Part shown: in pieces, positions 34,111 through 46,196 of the stretch
Position numbering within the stretch: position 1 is the first letter of the stretch
Layout of the letters: each line of letters opens with the position of its first letter
Source of the DNA: Henckelia pumila
Taxonomy: Eukaryota; Streptophyta; Magnoliopsida; Lamiales; Gesneriaceae
Length of the DNA: 64,000 nt
Direction: 5' to 3'
NCBI RefSeq assembly: GCF_033568475.1
Contig: NC_133123.1
Location: 152,473,753-152,537,752 of the forward strand
Notes under the pieces: generated by a model
The model's input: the letters and a program-made list of their open reading frames with translations, nothing else
Told to the model about the DNA's origin: nothing
The model's database searches: none
Program-made: the position numbers and the translations under genes

Positions 34111-37100
34111 TTATGAGCTTTGGACCATTGTCACAGCAGCTAAGGACCAGGATCTATCTCCAACATTGATTGACTTGATACAAAGTTTGAATTTCACATT
34201 AGGAATAACTTTGGTCAGCATATCAGCTGGATTTTCTTCAGTGGCTATCTTCTCCATTCGAACATTTCCATGCTCCACCAAATCTCTAACAAAATGCAAT
34301 CTTATATCAATGTGCTTTGTTCTCTCATGGTGCATCGGGTTCTTAGTTAAGTGCAGAGCACTTTGACTATCAGAGAAGAGTTTGACATCCACCTTATAAG
34401 TGAAAATGTATCCAGTGGTTGATCTTCGCTTATCAAGATCACCAGCATAATCGACATCCATATACCCTGTCAGTCCTTCTTCCTTGCCATGTTGTTTGCC
34501 ATAGAGCAAACCTGTCTTTAAAGTGGAGTTAAGATATCTTAATACCCACTTCACTGCCTCCCAGTGCTCTTTACCTGGTCTACTCATGAATCTACTCGCC
34601 AGGCTTGTAGCATAAGCCAAATCAGGTCTTGTACATACATTAGGCTACCAGTAGCATTAGCATATGGCACATTCTTCATAACAGACTCTTCATATGGTGT
34701 AGTAGGGCACTGATCTATTGATAGCTTGAAATGAGCAGCCAAAGGTGTTGTAATGATCTTGGAATTCATCATTCCAAACTTGGATACAACCTTCTTAAGG
34801 TAATCTTCTTGACTTATGAATAAGATACCTTTGGCTCTATCTCTTGTAATCTGCATTCCAAGTATCTTTTGTGTTGGGCCAAGATCTTTTATTTCAAACT
34901 CCCCTTTGAGTTTTTCTTTCAATTCCAGAATTGCATTCATGTTCTTACATGCCATGAGCATATCATCAACATAGAGCAACAAATAAATGGTATATCCCTC
35001 TGAAGTCTTCTTGTGATAAACACAACTGTCATAATCACTTTTCTTGAACAAATGACAACTCATAAAGCTGTCAAAACATCTATACCATTGTCTTGATGAC
35101 TGCTTCAAACCATAAAGGGATTTTTTGAGCAAACAAACCTTTGATTCATGTCCTGGAGCTTCATAACCCTCTGGTTGTCTAATGTATATGGTTTCATCCA
35201 GGCTAACATGTAAGAAGGCTGTTCTTACATCCATTTGTTCCAGCTCCAAGTCTTGGTCTGCTGTCAAAGCCAACAAAATTCTAATCGATGTATGTTTTAC
35301 CACAGGAGAGAATACTTCATTAAAATCTATGCCCTCCCTTTGAGTGAAGCCCTTTGCCACCAATCTTGCCTTGAACCTCTGTGGTTCAACTCCTGGAATT
35401 TCTTCCTTTATTTTGTAAATCCATTTACTCCCGATTATTTTTCTGCCCTTTGGAAGATCCACCAATTCCCAGGTATTATTCTTATCAAGGGAATGTATTT
35501 CTTCAAGCATAGCTTCTTTCCATTTGAATTTATGCTTGCTGTTTACAGCTTCTTTATATGAACTTGGTTCCTTATAGCTAAAGGTTTCAGAAACACTCAA
35601 AGCATATGCTATTAGATCAACATATCCATATTTAGCAGGAGGTTTAATTTCCCTTCTGACCCTGTCTCTTGCTAGACGGTAATCTGTCAAGTCATCACCT
35701 TGTACAGTAGGAGTGATGTCTTGTATTTCTGGATGTGCATCCTTTTGTGATTCCACCAAAATGTGATCACCATTATAGGATTCCTTATCATTGTTATACA
35801 CATTTTCAGATGATGGCTGCCTGAGCATACTTTCCTCTTCAAAAGTAATGTCCCTGCTTACCACAGCCTTTCCATTTCCATTTTCAAAGAGCCAAACTCT
35901 ATAACCTTTAACTCCCTCAGGATATCCAAGAAAGATGGATTTCTTGGCTCTTGGTTGCAGCTTTCCATCACTTGTGTGTATATAAGCAGTACATCCAAAT
36001 ACTCTTAGTGTTTCATAATTTTCTTGCTTACAAGACCAAACTTCGATTGGTGTTTTGAAGTTTAGAGCTACAGATGGGCATCTGTTAATAAGGTAGCATG
36101 TTGTGGCTGCTGCCTCCCCCCAGAAACTAACAGGTATCTTAGCATTTGAGAGCATGCATCTAACTCTTTCTAGCAAGGTTCGATTCATTCTCTCAGCAAG
36201 TCCATTTTGCTGAGGAGTATATCTTACTGTCAAGTGCCTTGCTATGCCATTCTTATTACATAGTTCATCAAATTCATTATTCAAATACTCCAATCCATTG
36301 TCTGTTCTTAACCTTTTGATCTTCCTTCCTGTCTGGTTTTCAATCAATGATTTCCAATCAATGAATTTCTTTAGGGCTTCATTTTTATGCTTCATTGTGT
36401 ACAACCATACTCTCCTTGAGTAGTCATCAATGAAGGTAATAAAATACCTAGATCCTCCATGTGTTTGATTCCTTGCTGGCCCCCATACATCAGAATGTAT
36501 ATAGTCCAGAGTATTCTTGGTTGTATGTTTAGCTCTTTTAAATTTGACTCTTGTTTGCTTTCCCAGAACACAATGCTCACAAAAATCCATTTTGCTGATT
36601 TGATCCTTACCAAAAGCACCTTGTTTGTGAAGTTCAATAAGCCCCCTTTCACTTATATGTCCCATCCTGGCATGCCATAACTTGGTTTTATCCAAGCTAA
36701 TATGGGCATTCAAAACAATAGGATCATTATGTGATCCTCCTTGCAAAACATATAAACCATTGCGTCTTATTCCTTTCATCACAACCATTACTCTTTTAGT
36801 AACAGTAAGGACATCATCCTTAGCTTTAAACTCATAGCCGGATTGATCTAGCATTCCAAGTGATATCAAGTTCCTTTTCAATCCTGGAACAAATCTAACT
36901 TCTGACAAAGTTCTTGTTGTTCCATTATTCATTTTGAGCTTGATAGATCCAATGTCTTCAATCTTGCAAGCTACATTGTTTCCCATAAGGACATTTTCTT
37001 CATCAACCTTATCAAAATCACTGAACCAATGCCTGCAAGGAGTCAAATGAAAAGAGCAGCCTGAGTCTAATATACAATCCAGTTCACATTTATCAACTGT

Positions 37101-37920
37101 GACTATCAAAACATCTGCACTTTCATAGCCATCTTGTGCTATAGCTGCATCTCCTGAATTAGATTCCTTTTCTACTTGTTTCCTTTTTCTTTCTGGGCAA
37201 TTTTTAATGAAGTGTCCTTCCTTATGACATGAGTAACACTTCCTCACAAACTTCTGTCTGGATTTTGATCTGGATTTGCCTCTATATTTTGTTTCTCTCT
37301 TTTCTGATCTTCCTCTTGCATAGAGTCCTACACTGTGATCATCATGTCCATTTCCCGATTTCTTATTTAACTCCTTAGACATTAGAGCAGCATGTACTTC
37401 TTCAAGAGACAAAGAATCCTTACCATAGATCATGGTATCCTTTAGATTCTCATAAGTATCCGGAAGAGATCTCAATAACAGCAGTGCTTGATCTTCATCT
37501 TCTACTTTAATCTCTATGTTCTCAAGATCCAAGATGGTCTTGTTGAAATCATCAACATGATCTTCAATCGATTTTCCAGTAGAAATCTTGAAGGTATACA
37601 GTTTCTGCTTGAGAAAAAGTCTGTTAGCCAAAGACTTTGTCATATACAAGTGCTCAAGCTTTAACCAAACCGCAGCAGCCGATCTCTCCTTGGATACCTC
37701 TTGCAAGACTCTGTCTCCAAGGCTCAAGATTATGGCACTATGTGCCTTCGCAAGGATATCTTTCTTGTCCATACCCCCTAACTTTATCAGGGACGTTTTC
37801 TTCTCCAAGCAAAGCATCCTCGAGGCCATTCTGAACCAACAGAGCTCTCATCTTCAATCTCCATAACCCGAAATCATTTTTGCCTGTGAATTTCTCGATA
37901 TCGAAACGTGTAGTCGTCAT
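34111..37920 (-). pseudogene. Copia Gag-Pol, broken by two frameshifts and an RNase H deletion
   Basis: It begins at the ATG complementary to 37918-37920 (MTTTRFDIEKFTGKNDFG, a Tork-type gag start). Order: gag; zinc knuckle CYSCHKEGHFIKNC; protease (DCILDSGCSFHLTP); integrase His/Cys domain (HARMGHISERG ... CEHCVLGK) and core (SDVWGPA, TDNGLEY, QNGLAERMN); reverse transcriptase (MDVRTAFLH, LLLYVDDMLMA); RNase H. Integrase before RT is the copia order. Frame changes occur near 37780-37800 (gag) and 34600-34625 (end of RT). Around 34396-34402 the RNase H jumps from TTGYIFT to a segment just before SDSQSALHL, so about 45 residues normally carrying the TEAEY motif are absent. The element cannot act alone. 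Confidence 0.92.
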
Positions 37921-37929
37921 TTGAACCTA

Positions 37930-37943
37930 AGCTCTTGATACCA
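37930..37943 (-). other. Copia primer binding site (tRNA-iMet type)
   Basis: Minus strand tggtatcaagagct, three bases inside the LTR border at 37947. Typical of Tork-like copia elements. Confidence 0.85.
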
Positions 37944-37946
37944 ATT

Positions 37947-38549
37947 TGTTGAGATAATCTTGATAATGCATACACAACAATTATCAATTTACTACACGAT
38001 CATGAATATATCAAATCCCAGTGAAATCCTAGCTCATTGAAATGATCTCGTAGAACAATTCGAAACAAGATAATTAGCAATCGAAGAACATGCAATCAAG
38101 AAGAAATTAACACGATGATTTATAGTGGTTCAGATATGAATTATCCTACATCCACTTTGGCCAAAAGCTCTTCACGATATCAATCACAAAGTGTATCAAA
38201 GATTACAATGTATCGACCTCAATCTCCAATGCTTATTGAACCAAAGAACATGAAGAGAAAATCAAGAAATACAATCACAAAGACTGATCCAATCACCCTC
38301 TATGCACACGAAGACTCTTAGCTAATTCCAGAAAAAAAAAACTCGATCGAAGAATGGATCTCTCTTGTGTTGATTCCAACTGCTTCGATCTCCCTTCTTA
38401 TCTCCCAGCCTCTTGCGGTTGGTTAGTTAGTTAGATAAGTTGAGATTGAAACTTATCTCCTGTGTCTCCACCTTGCATGGTATGATGTCCTTTCTTGATT
38501 CTCCATTCTCATTGGTTACACAAGCTTAATAAGAAAGCCAAACATTACA
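37947..38549 (-). repeat. Copia 5' LTR
   Basis: 603 bp, tgttgagata ... aacattaca in plus orientation, followed by the aattg duplication (38550-38554). About 97% identical to the split copy. Confidence 0.92.
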
Positions 38550-38554
38550 AATTG

Positions 38555-39371
38555 AAATCCAAAAGCTAGTCATATGGTGATTTTGATTCTTTAAAGTGAT
38601 TCTAATAAAAAGGTCAATGATAAAATTATTCTAATCACTTAATTATCTGTCAAACACTACCCAACTTTGATTTTTAAATTTTCACATTTGTTTCCAAACA
38701 CTACCGATTTTTTTAATCTATAAATTTAATCACTTCTACAAAAATATAATCTTTTGCAAACAATTACTCAATTATTTTGAACCGCCTTAAAAGATATATT
38801 TAAGTAATAATATATCTCTTGTGACGTAGTAGCACAAAACTGTATTAGTAAATTAAACCTCTAACTCATGTGTAATGGGGTTCCTTTCGGAGTCTAATCC
38901 TTTGTATTAGTAAATTAAACGGTTGATTTCTAAAAAAATCAAATCAAACCAAATAATTGATTTAATAATTATTTTCTTGAAATTCATTTTCTCCCAATGT
39001 TGTCCGCATCTTCATGGATCACATCACGTAGTTATAAAAAAAATGCCCAAGATGAATTGATTCAAACAATTTGTCAGAGTAATTTAGTTAAGAGAATGCA
39101 TACCATTTTACTTCGATGTTGATAATATTTTAAATATCAACCCAAAACGTATCAAATGATTCACAAAACAAACAATTATTACACTTAAAAAATTACATTA
39201 ATTAATAATTATATATCATACAAAAAATATATTGTTTTTTAAAAAATAAAATAACATGCAGGCGAAATGCAAGGCAAATAAAATATATGATTTTGCACTA
39301 AACTAATTAAAGACACTAAAACCAATTATTGATCGCCTATTTAATTAAGCAGCTCCATTGAGCTCATTTTC
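38555..39371. other. Intergenic region upstream of the CoA-ligase gene
   Basis: AT-rich with no ORF of note. It contains a 44-bp insertion between 18-bp direct repeats (38841-38920). A possible TATA element (aaaatatatga, about 39280-39290) lies about 85 bp before the start codon. Confidence 0.5.
38841..38920. repeat. 44-bp insert flanked by 18-bp direct repeats (SINE-like fragment)
   Basis: tgtattagtaaattaaac occurs at 38841-38858 and 38903-38920. The 44 bp between (ctctaactcatg ... ctaatcctt) resemble a stretch near 14111-14157 (cctctgactcacg ... gtcaaccc), so it may be a fragment of a dispersed short retroposon with its target duplication. Assignment to a SINE family is not possible from this window. 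Confidence 0.45.
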
Positions 39372-42300
39372 ATGGCGGAAACTCAGCCACCCTCCAGCAA
39401 TGGCTATTGCGCCGGAACCAAGATATACCACAGCCTCCGCGCCGCCGTACCTCTTCCGCCGCTCTCACAACCCTTTTCCGTCGCTGAGTACGCTCTCTCC
39501 CTCCTCCATTCCCCCACCACCCCCACCTCCGGCGCCCTCTCCACCACCACCTTCCTCGTAGACGCCGCCACCGGCCGCCGCCTCAGCTACGCCGCGTTCC
39601 TCCGCCAAGTCAGATCCCTATCATCCTCCCTGAAATCCCTTTACCCTTCCCTTTCCAAGAACGACGTCGCTTTCATCCTCTCGCCTCCCTCCTTCCACGT
39701 TCCGGTCCTCTACTTCTCCCTCCTCTCCTTGGGAATCACCGTTTCGCCTTCCAATCCATTGTCTCCTCCGCCGGAGCTAGCCCACCAAATCGATCTCTGT
39801 AAACCCGCCATCTTCTTCGCCACCTCCGCCACCGCCCAGAAGCTTCCGCCGAATGATCTCCCACTGATCCTCCTCGACTCCCATCAATTTCTCTCCATGC
39901 TTGACGCGGAACCTTCCGGCAATACAGCCGCAGTCGTTGTAAATCAACGGGACCACGCCGCCATCCTCTACTCCTCCGGCACGACGGGGAAAGTGAAAGG
40001 CGTCGTGTTAACTCACCGTAACTTGATAGCAGTGATCGCCGGATTTTATCACCACAGTTTAATCAACAATAAGAAAGCACGGGAAGAAGAAAATGGTGTT
40101 TACATTCACCCAGTACTGTTATTCACGTTGCCATTGTTTCACGTTTTCGGGTTTTTCGTGATCATAAAGGCGGCGTCGATGGGGGAGATGGCGGTGCTGA
40201 TGGAGAAATTCGATTTCCTGCAGATGCTGGAAGCTGTGGAAAAGTACCGGGTTACGCATATCCCCGTCGCGCCGCCGCTGCTCGTAGCTATGGTGAAGTC
40301 GGATTTGGTGGAAAAATACGACTTGAGCTCTTTGATGATATTGGGCTGCGGCGGAGCTCCGCTGGGGAAGGAGGTTTCCGATGAGTTCAAGGCTAGATTC
40401 CCTCACGTGGAGGTTCACCAGGTACGACAAACATGCCATGCGACATTCAATTTTCCTTAAAAAAATTATAAATATTTAAATATATATATTTTGTCTTTTT
40501 TGTTTTGTTTTGAAAATAATATATATTTATGTCTTAATCATACTGGTTCTGATAACTAATAATTGGTTGAACCATGCTACATTTATCATGAATTTTGTAC
40601 AACAAATCTTACAATACAATGAAAAAATTAAATATATTAAAATCTCACGATACATTGAATACAAAATCTCGTAATAAAATAGAAAATCTCATTATATAAT
40701 TGTTGTAAATATCGTTGTACATGATATTTGTTGTATCTTTAGCATTATCCTAATTGGTTTCTAGATAGTCCTCTAAGACATAGTTTGGTACATAGGATAT
40801 GATAAATATATGATATATAATATAAAGATAAATCGAGGATAAGTAAAATGGTAGGATAATATTGAATGTTTGGTATGATTTTAACAAGGGTGATTAAATT
40901 TATATATTCGATTTTAATGACAAAATTAACCCAACCGTAATGTAGAGGAGAATGAGGCGTGTTTAGAGTTTAGATGTTTTATATGTGGAGGATAATCATG
41001 TCTTTTTGTAGTATTTTTTTAGTTGTATTTTATTTATCACACCAAATCAAATTGTCAAAGCATTTATCAAGGGCCCATTGACTTATCATGGACTTTTTAA
41101 AAATGTACCAAGCATGGGATGAAAGAGGATAATTTATTAATCTCTCCCTTATCATGTGTACCAAACTATGCCTAAGTGCTTAAAAAACACTTTTTTAAGT
41201 CAAATAGAGTTTTTTCAAAAGCCCAAAATTACAGCTTAAAAAAACAATTTTTTTTTTTTAAAAAAAAGTATGTGAAATCCAAATGGGCTCTAAAGCTTGA
41301 TCACAACTCACAACAGTGCTTATCATGAAAACAAATATTATATATTATATGATAAAGTATAAGTTAATTGTCATGTGTTAAGTTCTTATTAATGCTTTGA
41401 TTTTTTTAGATACGTAATGCTATACGGGTCAATCAATGACGGAATGTTGTATGAAATGTTTTGGAACTGGATCCATTTACCATCATGGAATAAAACAATG
41501 ATTCAACAAATAAGATAGCACATTGTTTCTGATTCTTGAAAAAGAAAGCTACTGAAACTAGCTCATTTTGTGCTTCAAGATATATGCAATCTAGCTACTT
41601 GTTTTCAGGGCTATGGCATGACTGAAACTGCAGGAGCGGGAGCCCGAACCATAGGGCCGGAGGAGGCAACTCGCCACGGATCCGCAGGCCGTCTGTCTGA
41701 GAACACGGAAGCCAAGATAGTCGATCCTGATTCAGGGGAGGCCTTGCCACCAGGAAAACATGGAGAATTATGGCTACGAGGGCCCGCGATTATGACAGGT
41801 GATAACTTGTCAAGACTTGATACTTGGTACTCTTTCATATATATATATCAGATGGTTTAGTTCGACGAATCGTTGTGACAGGTTACACGGATAATGAATC
41901 AGCAACAGCTGCAACCTTGGATTCGGAAGGCTGGCTAAAGACTGGAGATCTCTGTTATTTCGACTCCGACGGGTTTCTCTTTATCGTTGATCGTTTGAAA
42001 GAACTGATCAAATACAAGGCGTATCAGGTGATATTTGCTCTTTTCCAATAAATCTTTGAATGATTCATGAATTTTGTCTCTATAATGGGATCAGTTGATA
42101 TTACAGGTGCCTCCAGCTGAGTTGGAACATTTGCTTCAATCGATGCCTGATGTAGCTGATGCAGCAGTGATTCCGTATGAGTTTTCTGGTTTGAGTCTAT
42201 ATTCTTTAGTTTGTCTTAGTCTTTTCTAAAAATCCTTCTCAAATTCGCGACGAGACGAGGTATCTCTAAAGAATCGAATATACTTCAGAATCATACCAGT

Positions 42301-42915
42301 CCCATACCCTTTGTTACAAAGTTGTTGATTGATTACCATTACGAGCTACCATTTATGTTTCAACACTTTCGTATATTTTCGAGATCGTGCAGCTATCCAG
42401 ATGAAGAAGCAGGCCAGATTCCGATTGCATATGTTGTAAGAAAACCTGGCAGCACTATCTCTGCCACTCGAATCATGGATTTCATTGCAAACCAGGTATG
42501 AAAAACCAAGTCTTTTAACAAAAGAGAGCGTATATCTGTGAGACGGTTCGACATAAGAAAATATGTGCTCTAAGCTTTGCCCAAGGAAGTGTTATTTTCC
42601 CACATTAGCCTGGTTTCATATCCCCTTTTTCTTGCTTCTAATCCTGCGAAGACACAACGTCTTTGGCTTATTTTGTCTATGTTTTAAAACTGTGGGGCTA
42701 ACTCTGCTGTTGTATATTTGGCTTTCACTGTTTTCATCTATTTTGGTTTTTCAATATGAAACAATGGGTTGTTCTTTACTGTCTTCCAGGTTGCTCCTTA
42801 CAAAAAGATCCGTCGCGTTGCATTTATCAACTCGATCCCAAAATCTCCGTCAGGAAAGATCTTGCGGAGGGAGTTGGTCAAACATTCACTTTCGACATCT
42901 TCATCTAAGCTATGA
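39372..42915 (+). CDS. 4-coumarate:CoA ligase-like (peroxisomal acyl-CoA synthetase), six exons, 560 aa
   Basis: ATP-dependent adenylation and thioesterification of a carboxylic acid to its CoA ester. Exons: 39372-40421, 41609-41798, 41882-42027, 42107-42174, 42393-42495, 42790-42915; every border is GT-AG and the sum is 1683 nt in frame. Motifs: P-loop-like SSGTTGK at 201-207, GYGMTE at 351-356 (ATP/adenylate), GDL with D436, hinge R451, and the A10 lysine K542 in [10 protein letters not shown]. The protein ends in SKL, a type 1 peroxisomal signal. In plants, 4CL-like proteins with this tail include OPC-8:0 CoA ligase (jasmonate synthesis) and relatives acting on fatty acids or cinnamates; the sequence resembles the Arabidopsis At1g20480-20510 group. 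The actual substrate cannot be read here. No break is seen, so the gene looks functional. An AATAAA is at 42986. Confidence 0.93.
40777..41172. mobile_element. Tourist-like (PIF/Harbinger) MITE in intron 1
   Basis: A 396-bp AT-rich insert with imperfect terminal inverted repeats (left gacatagtttggtacat, right complement ggcatagtttggtacac) flanked by TAA on both sides (40774-40776 and 41173-41175). TAA/TTA target sites and short size fit non-autonomous PIF/Harbinger elements. No ORF. It accounts for one third of intron 1. Confidence 0.75.
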
Positions 42916-43179
42916 TTGTGCAACTTTTCGATAAAAACTTGTTACATATGTAAATTATTTTCAAGTGAGATGTTCTCAAACATTTAATAAAAACATCATA
43001 GAATTACAATTACTACCACACTAGGGGCGTGTGTCTTTAATTTTGTACAAGTAATTTGGTTTATTTTTTAAGTACCATACAACATTTCAAAATGTTATTT
43101 GTATATAATGTTTGAAGTTTATCTCAATTCCTATGAAGTGTTTCCCTTGTAGAGAAATATTTATTATTATTATTCTATA
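42916..43179. other. 3' flank of the CoA-ligase gene
   Basis: Carries AATAAA at 42986-42991, 71 nt after the stop, then AT-rich sequence up to the gypsy insertion. The last five bases (ctata) are its target site. Confidence 0.6.
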
Positions 43180-46010
43180 TGTAACACCCGGTACTTTTAA
43201 TACGTAAATCCGCATGCATAATTAGGGAATTTAATTATTTAAATTTGTGATTTATGGGTTAAATAATTATGTGAATTATTTGTGCATGATTTAATTTATT
43301 TTTAAGCATTTAACCCATAATTAGTGATTTTACGATTTTTAGTATTTTAATTGTTTTGATCGCGTAGACGGGACCGTGGACGGACGAGATGACAACTTTC
43401 TAGCCAATTTATTCCATGAGCATTTTTAGAGCCCAAAAATATTATTTTGAGTTTTATTACCTCAAAATGTTTAGTATTTAATTTTATATAATTTTAGGAG
43501 TCCATTTTTATCCAAATTTAGCTATTTTAATGACTTTTAATTATTTTTAAAATTCCCTTAAATTTTAATTTCGGGATTTTTATATTTTTAACTTAAGTTA
43601 TCAGATTTTAACTTTTATTTGGAATTTTAAAATTTTATATTTTATATTTAAAACTTTTAATTATCCTAAAACCTATTTTAATTAAATTAAAAACCTAAAC
43701 CTAATCTACCCAAACCCCACGTTATTTTCCCATCAGCCACCTCCCTCCCTACTATTCATCATCTTCTTCCTCGAACCACAGCCAAGGAGGGTCCATAGCC
43801 GAATTTCTTCGAAGTTTCAAGGTTGCTCGTCGTCCCGTCGTCCCGGAATCGTTTTACACGTTGCTTTCTCTTCAACTTCGGTGCAAGGCATGATTCTTTC
43901 TCTATTTTTCGTGCTATATCAGTTATTATGCGTGTGTGTGTGTGTATGCATCAAACTTTTCATTGAAATTTTCAGTAAAACAAATCGGATTTCTGGAGGT
44001 ATGCACATGGTTCTTTGATTTCATTAACATACTCACGTTTTTATGGTTATGGGCATGCATGGCTGCTGGTCCACGGTTCAGAGGGGGTCTTAGGGTCCCT
44101 AGGCTGGGTTTGGTTGGATGGTTAAGGCGGGAACAGGGCTGGAGTCAAGCTGCATCAGTTCTGGGTCCAAGGGTGCGCAGGTTCAGGGTTCTGAGGAAAA
44201 GACTTTGTTCTCCTTCTCCAGGCCACTATTTTGGGTGAGGCCTGAAGGGTTTGAACCACCTAGATGTTGGTTAGGATTGAGAAGTGGTTTCACAGAAAAA
44301 TATGGCCGGAGTAGGAAGAACGATCGAAAGTCCCGGCGCTGCTCAGGTCTGCGCGCAAGTCTAGGATAGGCTGACTTGCAGAGGTCCGTTTTCCTTTGTT
44401 ATGCCATCATTTTGGCTGGTTTTTAGCTTTTTGGAAACGCCTTTGAGTGCACTACGTTCGTGAGGTGGTTTCATGGCCAAATGTTTCTGGAGCAGATGGC
44501 ATGAACGAATCTCGTGGAACTGCTCAAAATGTTGGCCGAGAAAGGGGTAGGGAGAGGAGGTTTTGAGCTAGTTTCGGGTCTGGGCCGGGTCTGAGTGGTC
44601 CGGGTCGGGTCAGTAGGGTAGTGGGTTGGGTTAAGTTTGTCCGGGTCCGGGTTGGTGGGCCGGGCTCGAGTCTTTTTAATTTTAAAGTATTTTATGATTT
44701 AATGGGTTTTTGGGCCAATTAATTAGAAATAAAAGGATTTGGGTTCCATTTAATTATTTGGGTTAAGTTTAATTATTATTGGGCTTAATTAAATTAATTA
44801 AGTGAGTCTACTAATTTTCATGGGTTTTAGGGCCCATGAAAGTTATTGGGCCAGTCTTTGGGCTTTTAGGCCCATTGGGCCAGAATTGGTTGTTAATGGG
44901 CTTGAATTATTTAATTGGGCTTAGAATAATTTTATTGGGCTTAAGTATGTTATTGGGCCAGTCTCAGTGTTAATGGGCCAGATTTAAGTAAATGGGCTTG
45001 AGTGTTAGGGCCAGCAGTCCAGTACAATCCATGAGAAAATTGCATGTGTCCTGATTATATATTTAATTATTTTTATGCATTGAAGTTATTTTAATATGTA
45101 TATGTTAGTATGAAATTAAATTAAATATATATGAAGGACACACATTTTATTTAAGTACATGCATTCATGAAATAATTTTATGTATGAATAAATGTTTAAG
45201 GTTGAGCAATAAGAAAATATTTTATGTTGGAAGTTGAAGTAGTGTGACAATTTGAGATTTGAGGGGGATTCGTCCCCATATGTGAACTATTGAAGGGCAG
45301 TTTACTGCCAATTTAAGAGGTGATTCGTCACCGCCACGTACGTTGGTTTCCACGCTGATCAGTATTTAATGTATGATTTAAGGTTACACTACTGATACAA
45401 CCATGCGATGTTAGAAAATAATTTGCTCAACAATATTTATGTATTATGTTATTTAAGTTAATTTAAGTTATGATATGTTATGACATTTTTAAGCATGCTC
45501 ATTCATGTATATGTTATGTATTAGTAGTAAATTGATTTAAATTATTTTAAATCCTTGTTATGTTAGCATGTTGTGCTTCTAGGCTCACTACACTGGTATG
45601 GTGCAGGTGAGTACGTAGAGGATGTAGTACCCACCGGAGGCGAGGACGTATGAGCGGACTGGCAGTGATCCCCGTGACCGTGATAGATGTCTGAGTCGTT
45701 ATGCATGTGTTGAATATTTTTTTTTGTATGTTACATTTTTAAGTATTTTTCAGTGGTTGGGTTTTGGAATGTTACTTTTAAATATTTTTAGTGCATGCAG
45801 TTTTTAATTATTTCCTCATGACAGTATTTTAATTAAATGTAGACTCAGATATTTATTTTATTAAAGAATGCATTTTTATTTAAGTATTTATTTATTTATT
45901 TATTTTTAAATCTTTTTATTCTGTGCATATATGTACATATTTTATTTAGTAAGTATTAAAAAAAAATTTCCGCATATTTATTTATTAATTATAGAGTTAG
46001 GGTCGTTTCA
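43180..46010 (+). repeat. 5' LTR of the gag-less gypsy element
   Basis: tgtaacacccggta ... gggtcgtttca. Contains a (gt)n run (43932-43946), a GC-rich region with repeated ccgggtc words (44575-44670) and the TGGGCY cluster. Small ORFs found in both LTR copies (for example near 43936 and 44118) are discounted. Confidence 0.93.
44711..45001 (+). promoter_or_regulatory. TGGGCY (site II-like) cluster in LTR
   Basis: About a dozen tgggcc/tgggct words within 290 bp, several in opposed pairs (for example around 44830-44885). Copied in the 3' LTR at about 51215-51510. The match is to the plant site II element recognised by TCP proteins; regulatory action is inferred. Confidence 0.5.
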
Positions 46011-46012
46011 GT

Positions 46013-46024
46013 TGGTATCAAAGC
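46013..46024 (+). other. Primer binding site, one mismatch
   Basis: tggtatcaaagc, two bases after the LTR. It differs from the common tggtatcagagc by one base. Confidence 0.8.
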
Positions 46025-46196
46025 ACGGTCCTTGGAGGGGTCATTACTGCTATGCAAGCTCAGAAATCCACGCTACCGGTCTGTAAGTTTTAAGTGTTTA
46101 CAGCATGATTTACTTTTAAGAATTTAAGTTAGCATTAATGTTAAAACACTTAGTTATGCATTGCGATTTACGTAAAGAAACATGGGGTGATGCAAT

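Larger units (their letters stand above)
14646..38549 (-). mobile_element. Ty1/copia retrotransposon (Tork-like), defective, with nested gypsy elements
   Basis: Without the 18.8-kb insertion at 15188-34026 the element is about 5.1 kb: LTRs of about 602 bp (14646-15187 plus 34032-34091; and 37947-38549), primer site at 37930-37943, purine tract at 34092-34105 and a broken gag-pol on the minus strand. The TSD aattg is intact. I count about 17 differences between its LTRs (about 3%), the oldest of the three nested elements. The Tork assignment is by recognition of the gag start and RNase H style. Confidence 0.92.

Noticed and set aside
40422..40460. Extension of the first CoA-ligase exon to a stop at 40460
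   Set aside because: The ORF simply reads into intron 1; the GT at 40422 and the AG at 41608 join VHQ to GYGMTE as in the family.
43936..44369. ORFs of 83-100 codons in a GC-rich LTR segment, repeated near 50475-50881
   Set aside because: Located in both LTRs; the copies differ by indels that change the frame, so there is no sign of protein conservation.
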